DNA of 5,363 nt, taken from positions 1 through 5,363 of the forward strand of contig JAFLJU010000621.1 in the NCBI GenBank assembly GCA_022712835.1. The letters run 5' to 3'. The notes beneath the pieces were generated by a model. The model was given only the letters and a program-made list of their open reading frames with translations, had not been told where the DNA came from and made no database searches. The translations under genes and the position numbers were made by a program. This document shows, in pieces, positions 1-5,363 of this stretch. The DNA comes from Desulfobacteraceae bacterium (GTDB taxonomy: Bacteria; Desulfobacterota; Desulfobacteria; Desulfobacterales; Desulfobacteraceae). The first letter of the stretch is position 1. Each line of letters starts with the position of its first letter.

Positions 1-259
1 GGAAATCACCCGGCGACAGCAAGCTGAAAAAAAATTGCGCCTGAGTGAAGAAAGATACCGGCACATCTACCACAAAACCCCCATTATGCTCCACTCTATT
101 GATACTAAAGGAAGGATTATCCATGTATCCGACCACTGGGTTGAGATCATGGGGTATCAACGCGATGAAGTCATCGGGAAGCAGCTCACCCGATTTTTCA
201 CAAAGAAATCAAAAAAGTTTGCCATAAATGTTATTTTTCCCCGGTTTTTCAGCACTTGA
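1..259 (+). CDS. PAS-domain sensor histidine kinase, N-terminal part (5'-partial, ends at in-frame TGA)
   Basis: The frame is open from the left edge (first full codon at 2), so the true start lies upstream. A TTG at 35 only looks like a start; residues before it (EITRRQQAEKKL) are the usual linker between two PAS domains, so at least one more domain probably precedes. From about residue 12 comes a PAS domain: LSEERYRHIYHKTP, then SIDTKGRIIHVSDHW and MGYQRDEVIGKQL, typical of PAS proteins in which a bound ligand or cofactor tunes a downstream kinase. The frame stops at TGA 257-259 in the middle of the PAS fold. The same frame continues directly afterwards with the rest of the domain (FCKDVPYTYVKKN...). 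This is therefore the front of the kinase gene at 317-1159, split by one nonsense codon, not an independent gene. No membrane segment is visible in the part seen. The PAS ligand cannot be told from sequence. Confidence 0.8.
   Translation, partial: EITRRQQAEKKLRLSEERYRHIYHKTPIMLHSIDTKGRIIHVSDHWVEIMGYQRDEVIGKQLTRFFTKKSKKFAINVIFPRFFST
257..259 (+). other. In-frame TGA interrupting the PAS domain of the kinase
   Basis: The codons on both sides are in one frame and encode PAS sequence: ...NVIFPRFFST, then TGA, then FCKDVPYTYVKKN. No frameshift or deletion is needed to join the halves. From memory of related PAS domains, a glycine often sits here, so a one-base GGA to TGA change would explain it. 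Selenocysteine is a formal alternative, but I see no convincing SECIS-type hairpin directly downstream. A sequencing error is also possible. Confidence 0.8.
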
Positions 260-316
260 TTCTGCAAGGATGTTCCCTACACCTATGTTAAAAAAAACCA
301 GGAAAAAATAGATATC

Positions 317-1159
317 ATGCTTTCCTGTTACGGGGTCAGAAATGAAAAAGGAGAGATTATTCGTTCCCTCGCCGTCAGCGTGGATGTTACTGAAAAAAAT
401 TTGGCTCAGAAAGACTTGCAGATTGCCAAGGAAAAATTATCACAATATTCCCTGGACCTGGAAGGCCAGGTCACAAAGCGGACGGCCCAGCTGGAAAAGG
501 CCCAGACCAATCTAAAAAATTTGTCTAAAAATATCATTGCCTCCCAGGAACGGGAAAAAGAACTGATGGCCCAGGAACTCCACGATCACCTGGGGCAGGT
601 GCTGACAGCCCTGCGCATTGATTCGGTATGGATTGAAAAATATTTGACAAAAATTGACGCCAATGCCCTGGAACGAGCAGCAAGAATGAGTGCGCTTATT
701 GATGATACCATAGAAGATGTCAGGGATATGGCCTACCGTCTGAGGCCCCGGGTTCTGGATGACCTAGGGTTAGCCGATGCCCTGGAGTCCCTGGTGTCTG
801 ATTTTGAGAAGAGATCCAATATTTCATGCGTCTTTCAGAATGATGATCTGCCGGAAATTGACAAAACCCTTGCCACTGCCCTGTACAGAATCGGTCAGGA
901 AGCAGTTACCAACTCGTTGAGGCACTCCAGGGCCACTTCCATTCTGGTTGAATTGAGAACGGATCAGGAGGGAATTGTGCTCACGATTAAAGATGATGGA
1001 TGCGGATTTGATCCCGACAACATCACAAACCGAAACGGATTTGGCCTGGAGGGCATGCAGGAAAGGGCAAACCTTGTCGGTGGGAAACTGACCATTGAAA
1101 CCGCTCCGTCAAGGGGAACAAAAATCTGTTGTAAAGTAAAGATAAAAGGAGAACCATGA
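317..1159 (+). CDS. Sensor histidine kinase, NarL/DegS type (HisKA_3 + HATPase), kinase core after the in-frame stop
   Basis: This cytoplasmic kinase core autophosphorylates on histidine and passes the phosphate to the regulator encoded next door. Counting from the ATG at 317, residues 1-27 are the last strands of the PAS domain (ending SLAVSVDVTEK). Residues 28-80 form a charged coiled-coil linker. The HisKA_3 dimerisation helix follows, with EREKELMAQELHDHLGQ and phosphoacceptor His89. The ATPase domain has an N box (QEAVTNSLRHS, Asn199), a G1 box (DDGCGFD, 226-232), a G2 box (GFGLEGMQERA, 241-251) and a final RGT (266-268). All catalytic motifs look intact. The same frame is open back to 260, so the ATG at 317 is an internal start made relevant by the TGA at 257. 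The AGGA at 300-303, 13 bases upstream, is a poor ribosome site. If translated alone, the product lacks most of its PAS sensor. The gene overlaps the response regulator start by 4 bases (ATGA). If expression really requires the upstream part, it is a pseudogene. Confidence 0.85.
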   Translation: MLSCYGVRNEKGEIIRSLAVSVDVTEKNLAQKDLQIAKEKLSQYSLDLEGQVTKRTAQLEKAQTNLKNLSKNIIASQEREKELMAQELHDHLGQVLTALRIDSVWIEKYLTKIDANALERAARMSALIDDTIEDVRDMAYRLRPRVLDDLGLADALESLVSDFEKRSNISCVFQNDDLPEIDKTLATALYRIGQEAVTNSLRHSRATSILVELRTDQEGIVLTIKDDGCGFDPDNITNRNGFGLEGMQERANLVGGKLTIETAPSRGTKICCKVKIKGEP

Positions 1160-1794
1160 TCACGGTATTGCTAGCAGACGACCATTCTATTGTCCGGGAA
1201 GGCTTGAGAAGAGTGCTTGAGGACTGCAATGAGATAAAGGTGATTGCCGAAGCTGCCGACGGGGAAACTGCCTTTGACCAGGCCATGGAAAAAAAGCCGG
1301 ATGTGGCTGTGATTGATATCTCCATGCCCGGGATGGACGGACTTGAGGTGGTGGCACGCATGAGCAGCTACTGCCCGGATATTCCCGTACTCATTCTGAC
1401 CATGCATGATGAGGAACAATATGTTATCCGGGCCATTGAAGCGGGTGCCATGGGATATGTCACCAAACAATCTGCGCCGGAGCAATTGGTGGCTGCTGTC
1501 AAGAAAATCAATGACGGCGGGCGGTATCTCACGGAAAAAGCAAGCGAGGCACTGGCCCTAAGGGTCATCCGGGGCAATAAGGATAAAAGTCTGACAGAAT
1601 CCCTGTCCATGCGGGAACTCCAGGTTCTTCGAAAACTTGCAATCGGTAATACCAACCGGGAAATTGCCATCTCCTACAATCTCAGCGTAAAAACCGTTGA
1701 TACCTACCGGGCAAGAATTTTAAAAAAGCTGAGCATCAGAAATAACACAGAATTATCCCGGTATGCCATCCAAAATAAATTGGTGGAATTGTAA
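1156..1794 (+). CDS. Response regulator, NarL/LuxR (FixJ) family
   Basis: This 212-residue DNA-binding transcription regulator is activated by phosphorylation, and the partner is almost certainly the overlapping kinase. The receiver domain covers residues 1-120: acidic pair Asp8/Asp9, phosphoacceptor Asp54 (VIDISMPGMDG), the switch Thr82 (LTMHDE) and the conserved Lys104 (YVTKQ). A linker leads to a LuxR-type helix-turn-helix at about 148-207 (SMRELQVLRKLAIGNTNREI, then LSVKTVDTYRARILKKL), the four-helix output domain of NarL/UvrY-like proteins. Length is normal for the family. The ATG at 1156 overlaps the kinase stop (ATGA). AAGGAG at 1146-1151, inside the kinase's last codons, serves as its ribosome site with a short 4-base gap, which suggests translational coupling. 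The targets are not evident. The nearest genes are on the opposite strand, and no binding site can be recognised from this window alone. Confidence 0.95.
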   Translation: MITVLLADDHSIVREGLRRVLEDCNEIKVIAEAADGETAFDQAMEKKPDVAVIDISMPGMDGLEVVARMSSYCPDIPVLILTMHDEEQYVIRAIEAGAMGYVTKQSAPEQLVAAVKKINDGGRYLTEKASEALALRVIRGNKDKSLTESLSMRELQVLRKLAIGNTNREIAISYNLSVKTVDTYRARILKKLSIRNNTELSRYAIQNKLVEL

Positions 1795-1798
1795 ATCT

Positions 1799-2242
1799 TT
1801 AGTTATCAAAATTCATAAAAATTTTGTTCAGGGTGGTTCTGCATTGTTCCATTTCTTCAAAGGAAATTCCCTTGTCCGCCTCACTAAGCATCTCTTCCAC
1901 CAGGGCCATGAGATCTTCCTGGCACTCCTTGGCCTTATTGGTCAGATAGACCAGATTACTTCTTTTATCGGTCCGGTCCGGTATTCGTAACACAATGTTC
2001 TTTTTTTCAAGTACATTCAGCAGTCGCGTGATAGCCGCCTTATCCTTTACAGCGATATTAGACAGCTCCTGCTGGGTCTGCCCGTCTTTGCGGTACAAAT
2101 GGATGAGAATACTCCATTGTTCATAACTGATATCAAATCCTGCATCTGCAAATTTTTTAGTCAACCGTTTTATAATGGCCCTTGAGGTCCTGCCCACCAG
2201 ATATCCAATGGAAGAATCGATGACGCGATCATATTTATCCAT
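1799..2242 (-). CDS. MarR-family winged-helix transcriptional regulator
   Basis: This 147-residue regulator is of the type that binds a palindromic operator as a dimer and usually releases it on binding a small, often aromatic or phenolic, ligand or on oxidation. The layout is classic MarR: N-terminal dimerisation helix (SIGYLVGRTSRAIIKRL, 11-27), then SYEQWSILIHLYRKDG (39-54), a helix-turn-helix (QQELSNIAVKDKAAITRLLN, 57-76), the wing with DRTDKRSNLVYLT (89-101) and a C-terminal dimerisation helix (about 102-145). Cys107 and Cys134 are present but do not match a known redox-sensing arrangement that I recognise. The ATG at 2242 has only a weak purine-rich ribosome site (AAGAAATGAA). No better in-frame start is seen upstream. 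The gene points the same way as the TRAP genes upstream of it but is separated from them by a terminator and has its own promoter. Its stop lies 4 bases from the stop of the response regulator. A role in controlling the transporter is possible but not shown. Confidence 0.94.
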   Translation of the reverse strand: MDKYDRVIDSSIGYLVGRTSRAIIKRLTKKFADAGFDISYEQWSILIHLYRKDGQTQQELSNIAVKDKAAITRLLNVLEKKNIVLRIPDRTDKRSNLVYLTNKAKECQEDLMALVEEMLSEADKGISFEEMEQCRTTLNKIFMNFDN

Positions 2243-2340
2243 ACGTTCATTTCATTTCTTAAGGTTTACATCCCCGTTCGATGATCCGCAATCCAACCGT
2301 TTGACCATGATCTGCCTGGGATAAAAATTTGTTTCAAGAT

Positions 2341-2369
2341 AATATGGTATAAAAAAGTTGATTGCGCAA
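2341..2369 (-). promoter_or_regulatory. Probable sigma70 promoter of the MarR gene
   Basis: Read on the - strand, a TTGCGC -35 box (2364-2369) is followed after exactly 17 bases by a CATATT -10 box (2341-2346). Transcription would begin near 2334, giving a leader of about 90 bases before the ATG at 2242. The -10 match is only 4 of 6, but spacing and AT-rich surroundings fit. Confidence 0.5.
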
Positions 2370-2373
2370 CGAA
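2358..2373. promoter_or_regulatory. Candidate MarR operator, 16-bp dyad
   Basis: TTGATTGCGCAACGAA has a perfect 8-bp palindromic core TTGCGCAA (2362-2369) flanked symmetrically by TT and AA, so 12 of 16 positions obey the dyad. Size and core resemble operators of many MarR-family proteins. The -35 box of the MarR promoter lies inside it, so a bound dimer would block RNA polymerase. This fits autorepression, which is an inference. Confidence 0.5.
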
Positions 2374-2395
2374 TAAAATTTTTTGTGATTTGCCC

Positions 2396-2451
2396 TCAAT
2401 AAAAATCACCCCTGGCAAGGGCTCCTATCAGGAACCGGGTGCCAGGGGTGA
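2396..2451 (-). terminator. Rho-independent terminator of the TRAP operon
   Basis: A perfect 12-bp GC-rich stem pairs 2406-2417 (TCACCCCTGGCA) with 2440-2451 (TGCCAGGGGTGA). The 22-base loop can fold further through TCCT (2423-2426) and AGGA (2430-2433). On the - strand the stem is followed at once by TTTTTATTG. It lies about 85 bases after the permease stop and before the MarR promoter, so it ends the transporter transcript and insulates the regulator. A T run on the + side (2459-2465) starts 7 bases from the stem, so weak bidirectional action is possible. Confidence 0.88.
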
Positions 2452-2491
2452 GTCATCATTTTTTTGCAGGACAAATTGTTATACCGTTCTA

Positions 2492-2568
2492 AGAAAATGC
2501 TTTCTAAAAAGATACCTTTTAACGAAGATACCTTTTAGGAAGATGCTTTCTTGGAAAATAAATTTTTC
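2492..2568. repeat. Array of four (perhaps five) short dyad repeats, 15-16 base period
   Basis: Four related units are centred near 2498, 2513, 2529 and 2544: AGAAA-ATGC-TTTCT, AAAAG-ATAC-CTTTT, GAAG-ATAC-CTTT and GGAAG-ATGC-TTTCT. The second and third share the 13-base direct repeat AAGATACCTTTTA (2509-2521 and 2525-2537). The first and fourth share ATGCTTTCT (2497-2505 and 2543-2551). A looser unit, GAAAA-TAAAT-TTTTC, sits at 2554-2568. The array spans the permease stop codon (2535-2537), so the last two units are coding. Confidence 0.65.
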
Positions 2569-4268
2569 AGGGTTTTGACCCAAATACCGCTTAAAAACCA
2601 GGAATAAGCCCAGGTGGCGAAAAAGATCGCAATAAAAGCCTTTACAATATCCATGCGACTTCCATCAAGGGAAAATCCCGGAACATATCCGAACAAAATC
2701 GGACCTAGATAAAGGAATTTGGCAAATTTAAAGGCTGAAAAAGCCGTCCGCCACATGTTGGCCTTCGCAATGGTTGCCCCTGCAAAGGCGGCAATACACA
2801 CCGGCGGGGTGATATTTGAATCCTGGGACAGCCAGTACACGATCATGTGAGCGGCTATTTGATTTACCCCCAGATGGGTCAGGGCTGGTACGGCCACAAC
2901 GGCGGTGATCAGATAGGCAGCCGTTACCGGAACCCCCATCCCCAGAACAAGCGATGCCAGGGCAATCAAAAGTATGGTGAGCAGCAGGGAGCCCCCTGCA
3001 AGTTCAATCATGATATCGGCAAAGGTCAACACCAGACCGGAAAATGTCAGCACCCCGATAATAATCCCGATGACGCCCACGGTGGCGCCAATTTTCAAGC
3101 TGTTTTCAGTTCCGGCTCTGGATGCCTCAATAAATCGTTTGGGCCCGATCCTGGTGTCTTTTCTAACATAGGAGACGGCGATACAGGAGACAAGCCCTAG
3201 AATAGCCGAATACCCCGGAGAAAAGCCATAGAGCATGAAAATAGTGATAACAATCAGGGGAACCATATAAAACCATTGTTTCTTGAAAATTTCCATGGGG
3301 GAAAATTCGGATTTTTCTCCCACGATATTGTACATTTTGGCTTCATAATGGACCATGCAGAAAACCGAGAAAAAATACATAAAGGCCGGAAAAATGGCTA
3401 CCAGCATGATGGTTGAATAGGGAACCCCGGTAAGTTCCGCCATGATAAATCCACCTGCTCCCATGATGGGGGGCATGAACATCCCGCCAATGGAGGCAGC
3501 AGGCTCGATGGCACCGGCGATGTGGGGTCTAAACCCTGCTTTTTTCATCATGGGGATGGTAAACATACCCGTTGATACGGTGTTGGCAATGGCAGACCCG
3601 GAAATGGAGCCAAACAGGCCCGAAGCAATAACAGAAACCTTGCCCGGCCCGCCGATTTTATGCCCCACCGCTGCCAGGGGCCAGTCGATGAAAAATTTCT
3701 GGGCCCCGCATTTTTCCAAAAAGGAGCCAAACAGAACAAAAAGAATCACATAGGTGGCCAACACATTGGCCATGATACCAAACACCCCGTCACTCTTATA
3801 GAAAATACTGACACAAAGTTCTGTAAAGGGAGCTCCTGCATGGGAAACAAGATCCGGTGCCATATGCCCGAAAACCCCATAGAGCAGCATGACGGTGCCC
3901 AGGATCACAAACACACTTCCCACCACCCGCCTGGCAAGTTCAATACCAATGATCACACCTATGATGGCAAACACCATGTCGATTTGGGTTTCGGCCCCGG
4001 TCCTGTAGTTGATGACCTCAAACATGAACATCCAATACCCGATGGAGATGGCGGAAAGCAGGATCAGCAGATAATCAATGACTCGCCCGATTTTTGTTTT
4101 GGCTTTGTACAAAAGGAAGACAAGAACATAGGTGATAATAACATATACCCCCCTGTGATACTGGGTGGCCATGGGCTGAATCACAGCCGCCCAGGAGTAG
4201 AAAACGACCAAGAACACCGAGCAGGTATCAAATATAATTTGCTCGAATCGATTTAGTTTATCATACAC
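2535..4268 (-). CDS. TRAP transporter permease, fused small and large subunits (TAXI type, DctQ-DctM fusion)
   Basis: This inner-membrane permease takes solute from the TAXI binding protein and imports it using an ion gradient. It has 577 residues and is very hydrophobic. Residues 1-135 form about four membrane helices, the fused DctQ-like small subunit. The rest is the large DctM-like part of about a dozen helices. Family signatures are clear: GLFGSISGSAIANTVSTGMF (218-237), EPAASIGGMFMPPIMGAGGF (255-274), LGMGVPVTAAYLI (442-454) and SQDSNITPPVCIAAFAGATI (481-500). The C terminus after about 530 is brief, one helix (541-560) and a basic tail (KTLKNLFSKKASS), so the protein is at the short end for the fused family. 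The start is GTG at 4268, chosen because AGGAAGG sits 6 bases upstream. An ATG at 4264 is out of frame. The binding-protein gene lies 120 bases upstream in the same direction, and the transcript ends at the terminator at 2396-2451. The substrate cannot be deduced. Confidence 0.95.
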   Translation of the reverse strand: MYDKLNRFEQIIFDTCSVFLVVFYSWAAVIQPMATQYHRGVYVIITYVLVFLLYKAKTKIGRVIDYLLILLSAISIGYWMFMFEVINYRTGAETQIDMVFAIIGVIIGIELARRVVGSVFVILGTVMLLYGVFGHMAPDLVSHAGAPFTELCVSIFYKSDGVFGIMANVLATYVILFVLFGSFLEKCGAQKFFIDWPLAAVGHKIGGPGKVSVIASGLFGSISGSAIANTVSTGMFTIPMMKKAGFRPHIAGAIEPAASIGGMFMPPIMGAGGFIMAELTGVPYSTIMLVAIFPAFMYFFSVFCMVHYEAKMYNIVGEKSEFSPMEIFKKQWFYMVPLIVITIFMLYGFSPGYSAILGLVSCIAVSYVRKDTRIGPKRFIEASRAGTENSLKIGATVGVIGIIIGVLTFSGLVLTFADIMIELAGGSLLLTILLIALASLVLGMGVPVTAAYLITAVVAVPALTHLGVNQIAAHMIVYWLSQDSNITPPVCIAAFAGATIAKANMWRTAFSAFKFAKFLYLGPILFGYVPGFSLDGSRMDIVKAFIAIFFATWAYSWFLSGIWVKTLKNLFSKKASS

Positions 4269-4274
4269 GGTTTG

Positions 4275-4281
4275 CCTTCCT
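4275..4281 (-). promoter_or_regulatory. Ribosome binding site of the TRAP permease
   Basis: On the - strand AGGAAGG lies 6 bases before GTG at 4268. It fixes the non-ATG start, because the nearby ATG at 4264 is in another frame. A 15-base AT-rich palindrome (CTAATAAATTATTAG on the + strand, 4285-4299) lies just upstream of the site and could form a weak hairpin of about 6 bp next to it. Confidence 0.75.
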
Positions 4282-4307
4282 ATGCTAATAAATTATTAGA
4301 GATATAT

Positions 4308-4387
4308 CGGGGCGACTTTGTTGGGAGTTGGTTCAGGTACGGGATCGCCCCGTACCTGAACATTAAACAAAAAACATAGGTTCAGGT
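4308..4387 (-). repeat. Intercistronic hairpin with alternative pairing segments
   Basis: Between the binding-protein and permease genes, 4331-4343 (GTTCAGGTACGGG) is perfectly complementary to 4349-4361 (CCCGTACCTGAAC), a 13-bp stem with a 5-base loop. No T run follows on the - strand, so it is not an ordinary terminator. GTTCAGGT recurs at 4380-4387, directly after the binding-protein stop, and can pair with 4354-4361. CGGGGCGA at 4308-4315 can pair with 4345-4352. In binding-protein-dependent transporter operons, hairpins in this position often protect the upstream message, giving more binding protein than permease. It could also be a dispersed palindromic repeat. Confidence 0.7.
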
Positions 4388-4388
4388 C

Positions 4389-5351
4389 TTATAAAGCACC
4401 TTTTTCTTTCCAGAATTTTTCAGCACCGGGATGGAAGGGAGTCACAACACCATCGGCTCCGGTTTTTAGGGACATGAATTTAAAGGTTTTTTTCTGTTGT
4501 TTCATGTGGGCAAGCCCTTCATCGGTATAAATAAGAGAAAGCATTTTGTAAACGGCTTCAGTGGAAACTTTGGAGTTTGCTACCCACAGGGCGGAATCCT
4601 GGAAAGAAGGAGAATCATAATCTACCCCTTTATAGGTATTGGCAGGAACAGCAAGTTTTGCAAAATAGGGATATTTGTCATAAAACCCACTGGCTTTTGC
4701 ATCTGCGTCCAGATTAACAAGGGCGATGTCATTGGTCTGGGCGGCCATGATAACGGCACCGGAAGGGAAGGCGGTGAACAGCCAGAAAGCGTCCAGTTGT
4801 TTGTTACCAAAGGCCTGGGCGGCATCGTTGTAACCCATTGCATTTCTTTCAACTTTGTCCCAGACACCCATGTGGCCGAAAAAAAGTTCGCAATTGGCAA
4901 AGGCACCGGAGCCGGCATTTCCCACGCCCACTTTTTTACCTACCAGATCTTTTACGCTTTTAATACCGGAATCAGCACGGACAACCAGCTGAGCAGGCGC
5001 GCCGTAGAGCCATGCAACGGCCAGAACGTCTTCGTATTTTTTAGTATCATTTTTCATCATACCATTGCGGCCCAGATAAACATGTCCGGAATAAACAACG
5101 CTCATCTGCTGTTTGCCGGAGTTTGTTTTTCGTAAGTTTTCCACGGAACCGGCTGATGACTGGGCCTGTACCTTGAACTCAGATACTGCCTTCATGGGTT
5201 TGAATACCTGGATTGCATTGGCAACCACCTGGAAAGTACCGCCGGCAGGTCCGCCGCCGAATACAATTCTATCCTTGGCAAATGCCGACTGGCAGAATGC
5301 CATTGAAACCACTGCGATAAAACCGATGACCAATAAACGTTTCACTTTCAT
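4389..5351 (-). CDS. TAXI-family TRAP transporter periplasmic solute-binding protein
   Basis: This periplasmic receptor binds the substrate and delivers it to the fused permease encoded downstream. It has 320 residues, the usual family length. An N-terminal signal peptide is clear: KVKR, a hydrophobic stretch from about 6 to 19, and a likely cut after AFA at residue 25. Cys20 is not in a proper lipobox, so a lipoprotein is unlikely. The mature protein opens with VFGGGPAGGTF (30-40), the glycine-rich TAXI signature near the binding site. SGIKSVKDLVGKKVGVGNAGSG (128-149, described by its ends) and TPFHPGAEKFWKEKG (304-318) are also typical. The ATG at 5351 is supported by AAGGAG 6 bases upstream. 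It is the first gene of the leftward operon visible here; promoter and any operator lie past the right edge. TAXI systems have been linked to glutamate and other carboxylates in some bacteria, but the ligand here is unknown. Confidence 0.95.
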   Translation of the reverse strand: MKVKRLLVIGFIAVVSMAFCQSAFAKDRIVFGGGPAGGTFQVVANAIQVFKPMKAVSEFKVQAQSSAGSVENLRKTNSGKQQMSVVYSGHVYLGRNGMMKNDTKKYEDVLAVAWLYGAPAQLVVRADSGIKSVKDLVGKKVGVGNAGSGAFANCELFFGHMGVWDKVERNAMGYNDAAQAFGNKQLDAFWLFTAFPSGAVIMAAQTNDIALVNLDADAKASGFYDKYPYFAKLAVPANTYKGVDYDSPSFQDSALWVANSKVSTEAVYKMLSLIYTDEGLAHMKQQKKTFKFMSLKTGADGVVTPFHPGAEKFWKEKGAL

Positions 5352-5357
5352 ACGATT

Positions 5358-5363
5358 CTCCTT
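5358..5363 (-). promoter_or_regulatory. Ribosome binding site of the TAXI binding protein
   Basis: AAGGAG on the - strand lies 6 bases before the ATG at 5351, an optimal spacing that confirms this start directly before a signal peptide. The site is cut by the window edge, so sequence further upstream is not visible. Confidence 0.8.

Noticed and set aside
35..37. TTG as the start of the PAS fragment
   Set aside because: The frame is open to the window edge and the residues before it are typical inter-PAS linker, so the gene begins upstream.
290..298. A AAA AAC slippery heptamer within an A8 run, and a second A8 run at 27-34
   Set aside because: The protein stays in one frame across both runs. 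The shifted frame reached from the first run closes at 227, before the TGA, so slippage would not bypass it.
257..310. Selenocysteine insertion element after the in-frame TGA
   Set aside because: The only pairings seen are short (for example AGG with CCT, or an interrupted TTCTG/CAGGAA), without a stable stem at the usual distance. Recoding is kept as a low-likelihood option only.
1023..1670. Several 100-112 codon frames on the - strand opposite the kinase and response regulator
   Set aside because: They overlap well-supported genes with intact motifs and show no domain or ribosome site of their own.
1807..1826. CAAAATT/AATTTTG inverted repeat as a terminator for the response regulator
   Set aside because: The 7-bp stem is almost all AT, has no T run after it and lies in MarR coding sequence.
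2406..2534. Extension of the permease past its stop (42 open codons)
   Set aside because: The extension runs through the terminator hairpin and its residues do not resemble a permease C terminus. The open frame is probably chance or a product of the repeat array.
3660..4256. 198-codon open frame on the + strand opposite the permease
   Set aside because: It mirrors a strongly supported membrane-protein gene. Its product is rich in His, Asp and Gly as expected from antisense codons of hydrophobic residues, and it resembles no known family.
4497..5135. 212-codon open frame on the + strand opposite the binding protein
   Set aside because: It is fully antisense to the TAXI gene, with no recognisable domain. 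It is a shadow of the real frame.

Overview
The window looks like chromosomal DNA from a sulfate-reducing-type deltaproteobacterium (Desulfobacterota, Desulfobacteraceae-like). This is inferred from protein style: a PAS/HisKA_3 kinase with a NarL-type regulator, a MarR regulator and a TAXI-type TRAP transporter, all at moderate GC. No rRNA or other marker gene is present, so the assignment is tentative.

Left part (1-1794, + strand): the 3' part of a PAS sensor histidine kinase gene that starts upstream of the window, followed by its LuxR/NarL-type response regulator. The two overlap by ATGA and should be one operon. The kinase reading frame is interrupted by a single in-frame TGA (257-259) inside a PAS domain that is otherwise well preserved on both sides. 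The upstream part is a 5'-partial PAS fragment. From the ATG at 317, a 280-residue protein can still be made with intact phosphoacceptor and ATPase domains.

Middle (1799-2534): a MarR-family repressor gene on the - strand, convergent with the response regulator with 4 bases between the stop codons. Its upstream region holds a likely sigma70 promoter. The -35 box lies inside a 16-bp dyad (TTGATTGCGCAACGAA) that looks like a MarR operator. Next come a strong 12-bp-stem terminator for the transporter operon and an unusual array of short dyads at 15-16 base spacing that runs into the 3' end of the permease gene.

Right part (2535-5363, - strand): a TRAP operon read leftward. A TAXI-family periplasmic solute-binding protein comes first, then a fused small/large-subunit TRAP permease with a GTG start. 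The 120-base spacer between them holds a perfect 13-bp hairpin and flanking segments that can form alternative pairings. The operon promoter lies beyond the right edge.

In working terms, the binding protein would capture an unidentified, probably carboxylated solute in the periplasm and hand it to the ion-gradient-driven permease. The MarR protein is a candidate regulator of itself and perhaps of this uptake system. The two-component system is probably a separate unit. I see no CRISPR, insertion sequence, tRNA or clear undescribed multi-gene system. The points most worth a second look are the in-frame UGA, the dyad array and the intercistronic RNA structure.
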